From Gordonia sp. PP30 (lineage in GTDB: Bacteria > Actinomycetota > Actinomycetes > Mycobacteriales > Mycobacteriaceae): a DNA stretch of 64,000 nucleotides. The notes below the pieces were generated by a model. The model saw only the letters and a program-made list of their open reading frames with translations. It searched no databases and had not been told where the DNA came from. The translations under genes and the position numbers were made by a program. Positions 36,268 through 43,970 of the stretch are shown here, in pieces. Numbering within the stretch: the stretch's first letter is position 1; each line of letters starts with the position of its first letter. Where the stretch lies: assembly GCF_023100845.1 (NCBI RefSeq), contig NZ_CP095864.1, positions 1,240,001-1,304,000 on the forward strand, written 5' to 3'.

Positions 36268-37281
36268 TCAGCGGTCGATCCACTCGATGTAGCCGCCGCC
36301 GGCGATCTCCGTACCGAGGTAGCGGCCGGTGTAGTCGTAGCTGCCCGCGAAGCCGGCGGCCATCCCGTAGGCGAAGTCGTCCCGGGCGACGCCGTGCACG
36401 GTGATCAGCTCGCGGCCGTCGTCGTCGTTCACCGACCAGGTGAATTCGGCGGGCAGCTCCATCGCGGCCCCGTCCGGGGTGGTGTGCGTGGGCAGGCGCC
36501 GGTGCACGGTGTTCACGAAGCCGCGCGTATAGGTCGCGGTGCCGCGGTCCAGGTCGCGGACGAAGACCATGCGCTGGAAGGGGATGCCTGCCGGTCCCAG
36601 CAGTTCCGTCATCAGCACCTGCACGCGGTCGCTGATGTTGAGGATCTGATAGGTGAAGAACCGGATCGGCAGCGGCACGTCGGTCCGGCCGCGAGCGTAC
36701 TCCCAGGTGCACAGTCCGCTGCTGGTGATCGGCTCGCCGCCGTCGGGCGTGAAGGTGCCCTCGTATTCGCAGAGCCGGCTCCAGTGGTCGTAGACGCCGG
36801 GCAGGTGCGCGAAGTGGGAGATGTGCTCGGTGGGGCGCAGGACGAGATCGGCGGTGAGGCCGTCCGGGCGGGCGTGGACGGTGATCTCGTGGTCGCGCCG
36901 GATCCGCAGCACGTCGCCGATCCGGATGTCGGAGGCGTCCTCGGTGACGGTGCAATCGTCGGCGATGCTGTAGGGCCGGAAGTTGTCCCGGGAGACCGCC
37001 GAGCCGAGCAGCAGCCAGGCCGAGTCTTCCGGCGTGGTCCGCACCAGCGAGGGCACCGAGTAGGCGCGGATGCGCTTCGCGGTACCGAAAAGACTGATGA
37101 CGTCGAAGAAGTTCACCGGGGCCGGGAGATCGGGCACCATGATCCCGTAGTGGGCGACCCCCCAGCCGCCGGTCGGCGGATGCGACGGCAGCGCGGGATC
37201 GTAGGGCGCGCCGTTCAGCGGGCCGATCCGGTTGACGAGGTTCCCGGTGTGCTGCAGTACGCGGTCGAGGAGGGAGCTCAC
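36268..37281 (-). CDS. Conserved actinobacterial protein of unknown function, possibly lipocalin-like
   Basis: A 337-residue protein without signal peptide or membrane segments. It is rich in beta-strands with repeated Trp and Tyr/Gly motifs (WGVAHYGIMVPDLPAPVNFF near the start; GYIEWIDR at the end), which suggests a beta-barrel such as the AttH/CrtC-type lipocalins. I cannot place it in a functional family. It is convergent with choD (10-bp gap) and divergent from a DUF1801 gene. The start at the GTG 37279-37281 keeps the SSLLDRVLQHTGNLVNRIGP opening. Confidence 0.75.
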   Translation of the reverse strand: MSSLLDRVLQHTGNLVNRIGPLNGAPYDPALPSHPPTGGWGVAHYGIMVPDLPAPVNFFDVISLFGTAKRIRAYSVPSLVRTTPEDSAWLLLGSAVSRDNFRPYSIADDCTVTEDASDIRIGDVLRIRRDHEITVHARPDGLTADLVLRPTEHISHFAHLPGVYDHWSRLCEYEGTFTPDGGEPITSSGLCTWEYARGRTDVPLPIRFFTYQILNISDRVQVLMTELLGPAGIPFQRMVFVRDLDRGTATYTRGFVNTVHRRLPTHTTPDGAAMELPAEFTWSVNDDDGRELITVHGVARDDFAYGMAAGFAGSYDYTGRYLGTEIAGGGYIEWIDR

Positions 37282-37306
37282 GGTCAGCAGTCAACCACAC
37301 GGGCGC

Positions 37307-37312
37307 TACCGT
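37307..37312 (+). promoter_or_regulatory. -10 hexamer for the leaderless DUF1801 gene
   Basis: TACCGT ends 7 nt before the ATG at 37320. Confidence 0.4.
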
Positions 37313-37319
37313 GAGAGTC

Positions 37320-37658
37320 ATGAGTGACTGGCGTGAGACACGGGTCGAGGAGATCAAGGGACTGATCCGGGCGGCCGATCCGGCGATCGTCGAGGAGGCC
37401 AAGTGGCGGAAGCCGTCGAACCCGGACGGGGTTCCGACGTTCTCGCTGGACGGCCTGGTCTGCACGGTCGAGACCTACAAGGACAAGGTGAAGGTGACCT
37501 TCGCGAAGGGGGCATCGCTGCCCGATCCGGCGTCGGTGTTCAACGCGAGCCTGACCGCGGGCACGCGCCGCGCGGTCGACCTCGGGGAGAACGACGTGCT
37601 CGACGAGGACGCGTTCGTCGCACTGATCCGGGCGGCGGTCGCCGCGAATCAGATGTAG
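37320..37658 (+). CDS. DUF1801 domain protein
   Basis: A 112-residue protein of the DUF1801/YdhG family. The signature is [22 protein letters not shown], then [19 protein letters not shown] and an [15 protein letters not shown]-terminal half. The family fold relates to iron-chaperone frataxin-like or YdeI proteins; its function is not established. Its end overlaps the cysE stop by 10 bp in convergent orientation. Confidence 0.87.
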   Translation: MSDWRETRVEEIKGLIRAADPAIVEEAKWRKPSNPDGVPTFSLDGLVCTVETYKDKVKVTFAKGASLPDPASVFNASLTAGTRRAVDLGENDVLDEDAFVALIRAAVAANQM

Positions 37659-38230
37659 AGCGCCGGTTCGGCGTACGGGTCGACGGTGTCGGGTCCGGGG
37701 CGGGACTTCGCGGCGACGCCGACGGCCACGTAGCCGGCCGGGACGTCGTGCACCACCACCGCGTTGGCGCCCACCTTGACGTCGTCGCCGAGGGTGATGG
37801 GGCCGAGGATCTTGGCGCCCGCACCGATCAGTACACGGTCGCCGACGGTCGGATGCCGCTTGCCCTTGTTCATGCTGGTGCCGCCGAGGGTGGAGCCGTG
37901 GAACATGAGGACGTCCTCGCCGACCTCGGCGGTCTCACCGATCACCACGCCCATGCCGTGGTCGATGAAGAAGCGGCGGCCGATCACCGCACCGGGGTGG
38001 ATCTCCACCCCGGTGAGGAACCGGGCGAACTGCGACAGCAGCCGGGCCGGGAGCTTCAGCGGCAGGCCGCTGATCCACAGGGTGTGGGCGACGCGATAGA
38101 ACCACAGCGCGTGCACGCCGGGATAGGCGATGGCGACGACGAACTTGGATCGGGCCGCCGGGTCGCGGTCGCAGGCGGCCTGGAGGTCTTCGGCGAGGAT
38201 GGCCGCCAGGCCGGGCTGCGCGGCGGACAC
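37649..38230 (-). CDS. cysE: Serine O-acetyltransferase
   Basis: A 193-residue SAT. A short helical N-terminal domain is followed by the left-handed beta-helix with hexapeptide repeats ([54 protein letters not shown]). It makes O-acetylserine for CysK. The C-terminal isoleucine (PALYI) is the residue that inserts into the CysK active site to form the cysteine synthase complex, so that complex is likely here. It is shorter at the N-terminus than the enterobacterial form. The GTG overlaps the cysK TAG by 1 nt. Confidence 0.96.
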   Translation of the reverse strand: MSAAQPGLAAILAEDLQAACDRDPAARSKFVVAIAYPGVHALWFYRVAHTLWISGLPLKLPARLLSQFARFLTGVEIHPGAVIGRRFFIDHGMGVVIGETAEVGEDVLMFHGSTLGGTSMNKGKRHPTVGDRVLIGAGAKILGPITLGDDVKVGANAVVVHDVPAGYVAVGVAAKSRPGPDTVDPYAEPALYI

Positions 38231-39165
38231 TAGTCGACGAGCCCTTCGAACAGCGGCGTGGACAGGTAGCGCTCGCCGAAGTCGGGAAGCACGACGACGA
38301 CGGTCTTGCCCGCGAACTCGGGACGCTTCGCGACGTCGACGGCGGCGGCCAGCGCGGCACCCGACGAGATACCGACGAGCAGGCCCTCCTCGGTGGCGGC
38401 GCGGCGCGCCCACTCGATGGCGGTGCCGACGTTGACGTCGATCACCTGGTCGTACACGTCGCGGTCGAGGACCTCCGGGACGAAGTTGGCGCCCAGACCC
38501 TGGATCTTGTGCGGGCCGGGGGCACCGCCGTTGAGGATGGGCGACTCTTCGGGCTCGACGGCGAAGACCTTGATCTCCGGGTTCTGCTCCTTGAGGTAGC
38601 TGCCGGCGCCGGTGACGGTGCCGCCGGTGCCGATACCGGAGACGAGCGCGGCCACCTGGCCGTCGGTGTCGTCCCAGATCTCCGGGCCGGTGGTGGCATG
38701 GTGGACCGCGGAGTTGGCCGGGTTGGCGAACTGCCGGGCCAGGACGGCTCCGGGACGCTCCGCGGCGATCTCCTCGGACTTGCGGACGGCGCCCGCCATA
38801 CCCTCGGCGCCCGGCGTCAGGATCAGCTCGGCGCCGAACGCGCGGAGCAGCGCACGACGTTCCTTCGACATGGTCTCGGGCATCGCGAGCACCACGTTGT
38901 AGCCGCGGGCGGCGCCGACCATCGCCAGGGCGATACCGGTGTTGCCGCTGGTGGCTTCGACGATGGTGCCGCCCGGGGGCAGGGTGCCGTCGGCCTCAGC
39001 GGCGTCGATGATCGACACCGCGATGCGGTCCTTCACCGAGTTCGCGGGGTTGTAGTACTCGAGCTTCGCCAGCACGGTGGCGGCAGCGCCGTCGGTGATC
39101 CGGTTGAGCCGGACGAGCGGGGTGCGGCCGACGGCGGCGGTCACATCATCGAAGATCTTCGACAC
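38230..39165 (-). CDS. cysK: O-acetylserine sulfhydrylase (cysteine synthase A)
   Basis: A 311-residue fold type II PLP enzyme that makes cysteine from O-acetylserine and sulfide. PLP binds Lys45 in ANSVKDRIA. The [10 protein letters not shown] loop (~70-79) holds the substrate carboxylate, and [11 protein letters not shown] binds the cofactor phosphate. It starts at the GTG (complement of 39163-39165) behind an AAGGA ribosome site. It is first in the cysK-cysE operon, which matches Rv2334-Rv2335 in content, although it lies elsewhere in M. tuberculosis. Confidence 0.97.
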   Translation of the reverse strand: MSKIFDDVTAAVGRTPLVRLNRITDGAAATVLAKLEYYNPANSVKDRIAVSIIDAAEADGTLPPGGTIVEATSGNTGIALAMVGAARGYNVVLAMPETMSKERRALLRAFGAELILTPGAEGMAGAVRKSEEIAAERPGAVLARQFANPANSAVHHATTGPEIWDDTDGQVAALVSGIGTGGTVTGAGSYLKEQNPEIKVFAVEPEESPILNGGAPGPHKIQGLGANFVPEVLDRDVYDQVIDVNVGTAIEWARRAATEEGLLVGISSGAALAAAVDVAKRPEFAGKTVVVVLPDFGERYLSTPLFEGLVD

Positions 39166-39213
39166 GGGGAATCCTTAGACTCATGAGTGGGCAGAGGGGC
39201 GTCGTTTCCGAGC

Positions 39214-39810
39214 CTAGTCGAGCCCGCGGGCGGCGAGGGTGTCTGCGAAACCATCGGCGGTATCCAATGCGGCCAGCACCGCGGGGACGAACAGCACACG
39301 CGGGCCGGCGCGCAGCCCGCGGGCGCGTCGTGCCTGGTCGACCTGGGTGAACAGCTCGGCGAGCAACGGGATCGAGCGGATTGTCAAGGCTAAAGCCATG
39401 GCGATTAAATCTGTCCGGACGCCGAGTTTCCGCAGCGGCGACAGCGCGCGGACGATCGCGTCGAGCAGATCGGTGGTGCGGGTGGTCAGCGTGACGACGG
39501 CGGCCAGGCCGATCGAGGCGAGGAGTACCGCGCCGACCACGGTCGCCTTGCGCCAGTCGGTGAGGAACAGCTGCAGGACGACGATCAGCGCGATCATCAC
39601 CAGCGGTCCGCGCATCATCGGCCATGCGCGGACCGGACCGATCCCGGCCAGCGCGAACACCACGACGGTGGCGCCGACGGCGACCGCCGCACCGACCGGG
39701 GTGCGGACGGTGAGGGTCATCGCGATGATCGCGCCCAGCAGGGCGACCAGCTTGAACCCGGCCGGTAGCCGGTGGATCGGCGAAGAGCCGGGGACGTAGG
39801 CGCCGAGCAT
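39214..39810 (-). CDS. bioN: Energy-coupling factor transmembrane protein EcfT (BioN-like)
   Basis: A 198-residue membrane protein with about five helices and the two short coupling motifs typical of EcfT near the C-terminal half (ARRARGL after RSIPLLAELFTQVDQ; TLAARGLD at the end), where A-R-G contacts the ATPase. With the ATPase and BioY genes upstream it forms a biotin ECF importer. Its ATG directly abuts the stop of the VOC gene, so it is translated with it. ECF T subunits of the BioN type are short, as here. Confidence 0.9.
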   Translation of the reverse strand: MLGAYVPGSSPIHRLPAGFKLVALLGAIIAMTLTVRTPVGAAVAVGATVVVFALAGIGPVRAWPMMRGPLVMIALIVVLQLFLTDWRKATVVGAVLLASIGLAAVVTLTTRTTDLLDAIVRALSPLRKLGVRTDLIAMALALTIRSIPLLAELFTQVDQARRARGLRAGPRVLFVPAVLAALDTADGFADTLAARGLD

Positions 39811-40218
39811 CTACTTGCTGTGCGCGACGCTGATCATCCACGGCACGCCGAACCGGTCGACGCACATGCCGAACCCGGGTGCCCAGAAGGTGGGCTCGAC
39901 CGGCATGGTCACGGTTCCGCCGTCCGCGAGCGCCGCGTGGACGGTGCGGGCGCTGTCCAGGTCGGGGGCCGTGTACGAGACGGAGAAACCGGTCTTGGGG
40001 CCGTCGTCGCCGGTGGGGTCATCCGAGCCCAGGAAGCCGCCGCCGTCGGGCAGCGCGATGGAAGCGTGCATCACGAAGTCGCCGCCGCCGGGCATCTGCG
40101 CGTCGGCGGGAGCGTCGGAGTTCCGCATGATCGAGAGCTCGCCGCCGAAGATCTCGTGGTAGCGGGTGAAGGCGTCGGCGCAGTCGCCGCTGAAGAAGAG
40201 GTACGGGGTGAACGTCAT
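39811..40218 (-). CDS. VOC-family protein, PhnB/glyoxalase-like
   Basis: A 135-residue protein with the two beta-alpha-beta-beta-beta modules of the PhnB-type vicinal oxygen chelate fold. It opens PYLFFSGDCADAFTRYHEIFGGE, has MHASIALPDGGGFLGSDDP, and closes FWAPGFGMCVDRFGVPWMIS. Such proteins are often called 3-demethylubiquinone methyltransferase-like, though the true activity is unknown. It lies inside the biotin transporter operon, between the ATPase (20-bp gap) and EcfT (0-bp gap). Confidence 0.88.
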   Translation of the reverse strand: MTFTPYLFFSGDCADAFTRYHEIFGGELSIMRNSDAPADAQMPGGGDFVMHASIALPDGGGFLGSDDPTGDDGPKTGFSVSYTAPDLDSARTVHAALADGGTVTMPVEPTFWAPGFGMCVDRFGVPWMISVAHSK

Positions 40219-40238
40219 GGAGTCAGTATGCGCCGGGA

Positions 40239-40919
40239 CTACGACATGAGACGGCGGTAGAAGCCGATCGCGGGTGCGGGCTCGTCGTCGGCGACCACGC
40301 GGCCGTCGTCGAGGACCAGCACCCGGTCGTAGCCGGTGAGCAGGTCGAGGTCATGGGTGAGCACGATGATCTGCTCGTCGAGCGCGGCGAGGACGTCGTG
40401 CAGCATCCGGGTGTTGCGCAGGTCGAGCATGGTGGTGGGTTCGTCGGCGATCAGGATGCGGGGGCCGATCACCATGATCGACGCGAGCGCGAGGAGCTGC
40501 TTCTGACCGCCGGAGAGGGTGTGTGACGGCTGGTCGGCATGCCCGGCGAGGCCGAAGTCGCCCAGCGTGGCGAGGGCGCGTTCGCGTCGTCGCTGCTTGT
40601 CGAGATCGGTGCGCGTGAGGGAGAGTTCGATGTCCTCGAGGACCGTCGGCATGATGATCTGCCGGTCCGGATCGGAGAAGATGAAGCCGACCTGCCGCCG
40701 GACCTTCCGGGTGTGTTTGGCGACGTTCAGGCCGTTCACGGTGACGGTGCCCGAGTCCGGAATCACCAGGCCGTTCATCATTCGCGCCAGCGTCGATTTG
40801 CCGCTGCCGTTGGCACCGATGATCCCGATGCGGTGTTCGGTGAGGTCGAGGTCGATCCCGCGCAGGACCGGCCGCCCGGAGAACGCGTGGGCGACCCCGT
40901 CGAACGAGATGCCCGTCAC
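40239..40919 (-). CDS. bioM: ECF transporter ATP-binding protein (BioM-like)
   Basis: A 226-residue ABC ATPase: Walker A GANGSGKSTLARMM (~36-45), Q-loop FSDPDRQIIMP, signature LSGGQKQLLALA, Walker B ILIADEPTTMLD and the H-loop VLTHDLDLL. The Q-loop form DPDxQ is typical of ECF ATPases. It provides energy for BioY-mediated biotin uptake. It overlaps bioY by 4 nt (ATGA-type). Confidence 0.93.
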   Translation of the reverse strand: MTGISFDGVAHAFSGRPVLRGIDLDLTEHRIGIIGANGSGKSTLARMMNGLVIPDSGTVTVNGLNVAKHTRKVRRQVGFIFSDPDRQIIMPTVLEDIELSLTRTDLDKQRRRERALATLGDFGLAGHADQPSHTLSGGQKQLLALASIMVIGPRILIADEPTTMLDLRNTRMLHDVLAALDEQIIVLTHDLDLLTGYDRVLVLDDGRVVADDEPAPAIGFYRRLMS

Positions 40920-41485
40920 CGGCGGATCGGCGTGATCAGGCCGGGCCGTCCGCGGTGCACGGCGGCGGCGATCAGCGCCGTGAGGACCGCCTTGATCACG
41001 TCGCCCAGGACGAACGGCCCGTTGGTGGTGATCGCGGTGACGAAGGGGACGCCGCCGCGGAGCATCAGGCCCGCGATACCGCAGAGGTAGATGACGAGCA
41101 CGCCGCCGACGAGATTGACGATGATGCCGAGCCAGATCCGGTAGCGCGGCATCATCAGGGCGGTCAGCAGACCGATCACGATCACCCCGGGCAGGAAGCC
41201 GAGGAAGTAGCCGGCCGTGGGGGAGGCGATCGCCATGGTGCCGGTGCGGCCGCCGGCCAGGATCGGCAGGCCGGCGAGGGCCAGCACCATGAACAGCACG
41301 ACGGCGAGTGTGCCCTTGCGCGGTCCGAGGACGGCGCCGGCCAGCATGACGCCCATCGTCTGCAGGGTGATCGGGACGCCGCTGGCGAGGTTGAACGAGC
41401 CGGGCAGACCCAGCACCACGATGAGTGCTGCGAAGACGGCGGCCTGGGTGATGTCGCCGATGGAGAATTTGAGGAAGCCTGGCAC
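40916..41485 (-). CDS. bioY: Biotin transporter substrate-binding subunit BioY
   Basis: A 189-residue membrane S-component with six helices and the BioY blocks SGVPITLQTMGVMLAGAVLG and GRTGTMAIASPTAGYFLGFL, which line the biotin site. It is first in the bioY-bioM-VOC-bioN operon. The GTG at 41483-41485 is preceded by a TAGGCT box 7 nt upstream, so the mRNA is probably leaderless. It is divergent from a Na+/H+ antiporter gene only 18 bp away. Confidence 0.94.
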   Translation of the reverse strand: MPGFLKFSIGDITQAAVFAALIVVLGLPGSFNLASGVPITLQTMGVMLAGAVLGPRKGTLAVVLFMVLALAGLPILAGGRTGTMAIASPTAGYFLGFLPGVIVIGLLTALMMPRYRIWLGIIVNLVGGVLVIYLCGIAGLMLRGGVPFVTAITTNGPFVLGDVIKAVLTALIAAAVHRGRPGLITPIRR

Positions 41486-41492
41486 GTAGTAC

Positions 41493-41498
41493 AGCCTA
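41493..41498 (-). promoter_or_regulatory. -10 hexamer for leaderless bioY
   Basis: On the minus strand TAGGCT ends 7 nt before the GTG at 41485. It lies within the 18-bp gap before the divergent antiporter ATG. I see no BioQ/BirA-type palindrome here. Confidence 0.4.
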
Positions 41499-41503
41499 AT
41501 AAG

Positions 41504-43174
41504 ATGGCTGAATCACTCGTCATCATGGTGGTGGCACTGCTCTCGATCGCCGCGACCACCGTGATCGGACCGAAGGTCGGTCTCGCCGCTCCGCTGCTGC
41601 TGGTCGCGATCGGGGTCGGGGCGAGCTTCGTTCCGGCGCTGCGCGACGTCGAGATCGATCCCGAGTGGATCCTCGAAGGTCTGCTGCCGCCCCTGCTGTA
41701 CTCCTCGGCGGTGTCGATGCCGGCGATGAACTTCCGTCGTGAGTTCCGCGCGATCAGTGGACTGTCGGTGGTGCTGGTGGTGGCGAGTGCGCTGCTGCTC
41801 GGCGTCTTCTTCATGCTGGTGATCCCCGATCTGGGGTTCGCGTGGGGCGTGGCGCTCGGTGCGATCATCAGCCCGACGGACGCGGTGGCGACGTCGATCG
41901 TCAAGCAGACGTCGGTGTCCAAACGGGTGGTGGCGATCCTGGACGGCGAGTCGTTGCTGAACGACGCGAGCGCCCTGGTGGTGCTGCGCACCGCGATCGT
42001 GGCCACCGCGGCGTCGTTCAGCTTCTGGGGCGCGCTGGGCACGTTCGCCTGGTCGGTGCTGGTCGCGGCCGTGGTGGGTGCGCTGGTCGGGGTGGGGAAC
42101 CTGTGGGTCCGCAAGTTCATCGCCGCGGCGCCGGTGAACTCCGTCGTGTCGTTCACGGTGCCGTTCATCGCGGCCGTGCCCGCGGAACTGGCCGGTGGTT
42201 CGGGGCTGGTGGCCGCGGTGGTGGCCGGACTGGTGACGGGGGTGGGCGCGCCGCGGGTGCTGTCGCCGCGCAACCGGCTGTCGGACACGCAGAACTGGCA
42301 CACCATGGAACTGGTGCTCGAGGGCGTGGTGTTCCTGACGATGGGGCTGCAGATCAAGCACATCGTGGAGAGCGTGGAGCGCGATCACGCCGGGGTCGGC
42401 ACGGCGCTGGTGATCGCGGTCGCGGCGCTGGCGCTCACTCTGGTGATCCGGGCCGCGTACTTCGCGCCCGCACTCGGCGTCATCGCTCGCCGGGCCCGGC
42501 GATACGCGCGCGCCCAGCCCCGCTTCGAGAGCTTGCAGGAGAAGCTGAGCACGCCGGAGGGCCGGGCGCGCACCGCGGAGAAGTTCGAGGCCACCCGCGG
42601 CCGGTCGCTGTCGGAGAAGCGGCTCGACAAGTTCGCCACGCGCGTGACCCGCGGGCTCGCCGACATCGACTACTTTCTGCGGGAGCCGCTCGGCTGGCGG
42701 GAGGGCACGACAGTGGTGTGGGCCGGCATGCGCGGTGCCGTGACCGTTGCCGCCGCGCAGACCCTGCCCGCCGACACCCCGCAGCGGTCGATACTGATTC
42801 TCGTCGCCTACGCGGTCGCGGTGGCCTCGCTGACCGTGCAGGGCGGCACCATCGGGCCGTTACTCGCGATGATCGCCCCCAAGGACGACGGCTCGCGCGC
42901 GGCCCAGGACGCGGCCGAACGCGAGCGGCTTCTGCAACTCATCCGCGATGCCGCCGAAGCGGTACCGGAGCCGGAACCCCCGGCCGGCGACGACCGTCAG
43001 GCGGAGTTCGAACTCGCCCTGCGGCACCGGATCGCGGTGCTCGACGCCCAGCGGGTCGCGCTCCTCGACGCGCGCGACGACGGCACGTTCGACGCCGACA
43101 TCCTGGAGGAGGCGCTGATGAACGTGGACGCGTCCCAGATCGCCATCGAGCTGCGGGGTCGGCACGTCGAATAG
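41504..43174 (+). CDS. Na+/H+ antiporter, CPA1/NhaP-type
   Basis: A 556-residue protein with about 12 transmembrane helices (residues ~1-400). The ion-binding signature is ALGAIISPTDAVAT, with the catalytic Asp, and GESLLNDASALVV follows in the next helix. GMRGAVTVAAAQTLP is the conserved late helix. A cytosolic tail of ~120 residues (from ~440) is charged and helical. It exchanges cytoplasmic Na+ or K+ for H+. Start at ATG 41504; a longer upstream frame would overlap bioY entirely. Confidence 0.92.
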   Translation: MAESLVIMVVALLSIAATTVIGPKVGLAAPLLLVAIGVGASFVPALRDVEIDPEWILEGLLPPLLYSSAVSMPAMNFRREFRAISGLSVVLVVASALLLGVFFMLVIPDLGFAWGVALGAIISPTDAVATSIVKQTSVSKRVVAILDGESLLNDASALVVLRTAIVATAASFSFWGALGTFAWSVLVAAVVGALVGVGNLWVRKFIAAAPVNSVVSFTVPFIAAVPAELAGGSGLVAAVVAGLVTGVGAPRVLSPRNRLSDTQNWHTMELVLEGVVFLTMGLQIKHIVESVERDHAGVGTALVIAVAALALTLVIRAAYFAPALGVIARRARRYARAQPRFESLQEKLSTPEGRARTAEKFEATRGRSLSEKRLDKFATRVTRGLADIDYFLREPLGWREGTTVVWAGMRGAVTVAAAQTLPADTPQRSILILVAYAVAVASLTVQGGTIGPLLAMIAPKDDGSRAAQDAAERERLLQLIRDAAEAVPEPEPPAGDDRQAEFELALRHRIAVLDAQRVALLDARDDGTFDADILEEALMNVDASQIAIELRGRHVE

Positions 43175-43283
43175 CGCGCCGCGGGGACTGTGGTGTCGTC
43201 GATGGCGGAGGTCCTGCTGGGGAGAGTTGGCGTGTCGTTGGATGGATGGCCTGTGGGTGTGTCTGGTTCCAGGGTGCGGCCAC

Positions 43284-43311
43284 GGACCATCCCCGCTCGC
43301 GCGGGGAGCAC
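43284..43311 (-). repeat. Isolated type I-E-like CRISPR repeat
   Basis: A 28-base unit. Read on the minus strand it has the GTGCTCCCC...GGGGATGGTCC form common for I-E repeats of actinobacteria, with a CCCCGC/GCGGGG stem. It matches the unit at 43679-43706 at 27 of 28 positions. No second repeat is found 61 bp on either side, so it stands alone. Confidence 0.7.
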
Positions 43312-43570
43312 GCTCGTCAAGCGCGCCGAGCGCCGCCAGGCGAGTTTCGGTCTCGGCTGGCGCGAGGTCGCCCAGCTCGCGCTGATGGTCGCCAGTGGCT
43401 ACGACCGCGATTCGTTCCGGACGGTCGGGGTGTCGTGGCGGGACGCGTCGACGCCGAGCTTCGCGGATTCAACGTCGGCCGACAGAAGTACCGGCTATCG
43501 GATCTCTGGGTGATGTCTCGGGGGACCTTGACGAAGATCGACCTCGACGCCGACTGACCGTGATGTGAAA

Positions 43571-43612
43571 GGCGAGGGTGCGCTCCCCTGTGAAACAGGG
43601 GACACCCTCGCC
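43571..43612. terminator. Long hairpin with terminator shape
   Basis: GGCGAGGGTG (43571-43580) pairs with CACCCTCGCC (43603-43612), and CCCCTG (43585-43590) with CAGGGG (43596-43601) around a TGAAA loop. There is an asymmetric internal bulge (CGCT against A). It lies 14 nt after a short frame that ends at 43557. No T-tract follows. Confidence 0.55.
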
Positions 43613-43678
43613 ACTTCCGAGAATACCCGAACTTCCCGGCCCCGTGACGGGGGCGGTAGAGCGCGCCGGCCCCGGCGC

Positions 43679-43760
43679 GGAACATCCCCGCTCGCGCGGG
43701 GAGCACACCTGCTCACGCACGGCGTCCGTTGCCGCACCGGGATCATCCCAGAGGGGACAC
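43679..43760 (-). CRISPR. Minimal CRISPR remnant: one repeat, one 33-nt spacer, one degenerate repeat
   Basis: The intact 28-base repeat is at 43679-43706. The next 33 bases have spacer length for type I-E. At 43740-43760 there is a 21-base copy that keeps both ends of the repeat (GTGTCCCC and GGGATGATCC on the minus strand) but has lost seven bases of the central stem. The repeat-to-repeat period is 61. The spacer cannot be matched to a target without a search. Confidence 0.65.
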
Positions 43761-43891
43761 CGCTTCCCGGAATGGGTTGCGGTCGACGCCGAGCCTATCG
43801 CGTTCGGCTGGTGGGCGATTCGACAGGCGTGAGGCTGCATAGGCGTCGCGCTGGGTTCAGTGCGACGACGTGTGTGTCGTTGTGTCGAGCG

Positions 43892-43920
43892 AGCTAACAT
43901 GTCTCCAAAACATGTTAGCT
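43892..43920 (+). promoter_or_regulatory. Operator-like perfect inverted repeat before the fic gene
   Basis: AGCTAACATGT (43892-43902), a 7-base spacer and ACATGTTAGCT (43910-43920) form a perfect 11-bp palindrome. A further half-site TTAACATG is at 43934-43941, around a possible promoter (TTGTGGATAATTTTTAACAT). The downstream Fic protein has a C-terminal HTH, so autorepression is likely. Confidence 0.7.
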
Positions 43921-43970
43921 TTGTGGATAATTTTTAACATGAATGGCGAATGTGTTGAAGGAGCTACCAC

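Larger units (their letters stand above)
43175..43970. other. Accessory intergenic region with CRISPR remnants and hairpins
   Basis: About 800 bases with no gene I can support. It holds two near-identical 28-base CRISPR-type repeats (43284 and 43679), a degenerate third (43740), a long hairpin (43571-43612), and the operator and promoter of the Fic gene. Short frames in two different phases (43317-43513 and 43440-43557, ending SRGTLTKIDLDAD) look like relics of a disrupted gene, but I cannot name a family. No cas gene or leader is visible. The last 80 bases are distinctly more AT-rich than the rest of the window. Confidence 0.7.

Noticed and set aside
43190..43746. Short frames that cross the CRISPR-like repeats in several phases
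   Set aside because: The translations (for example PARAG-type residues) come from the GC palindromes; the frames have no consistent start, ribosome site or family. I keep only the note that a gene relic may be present.
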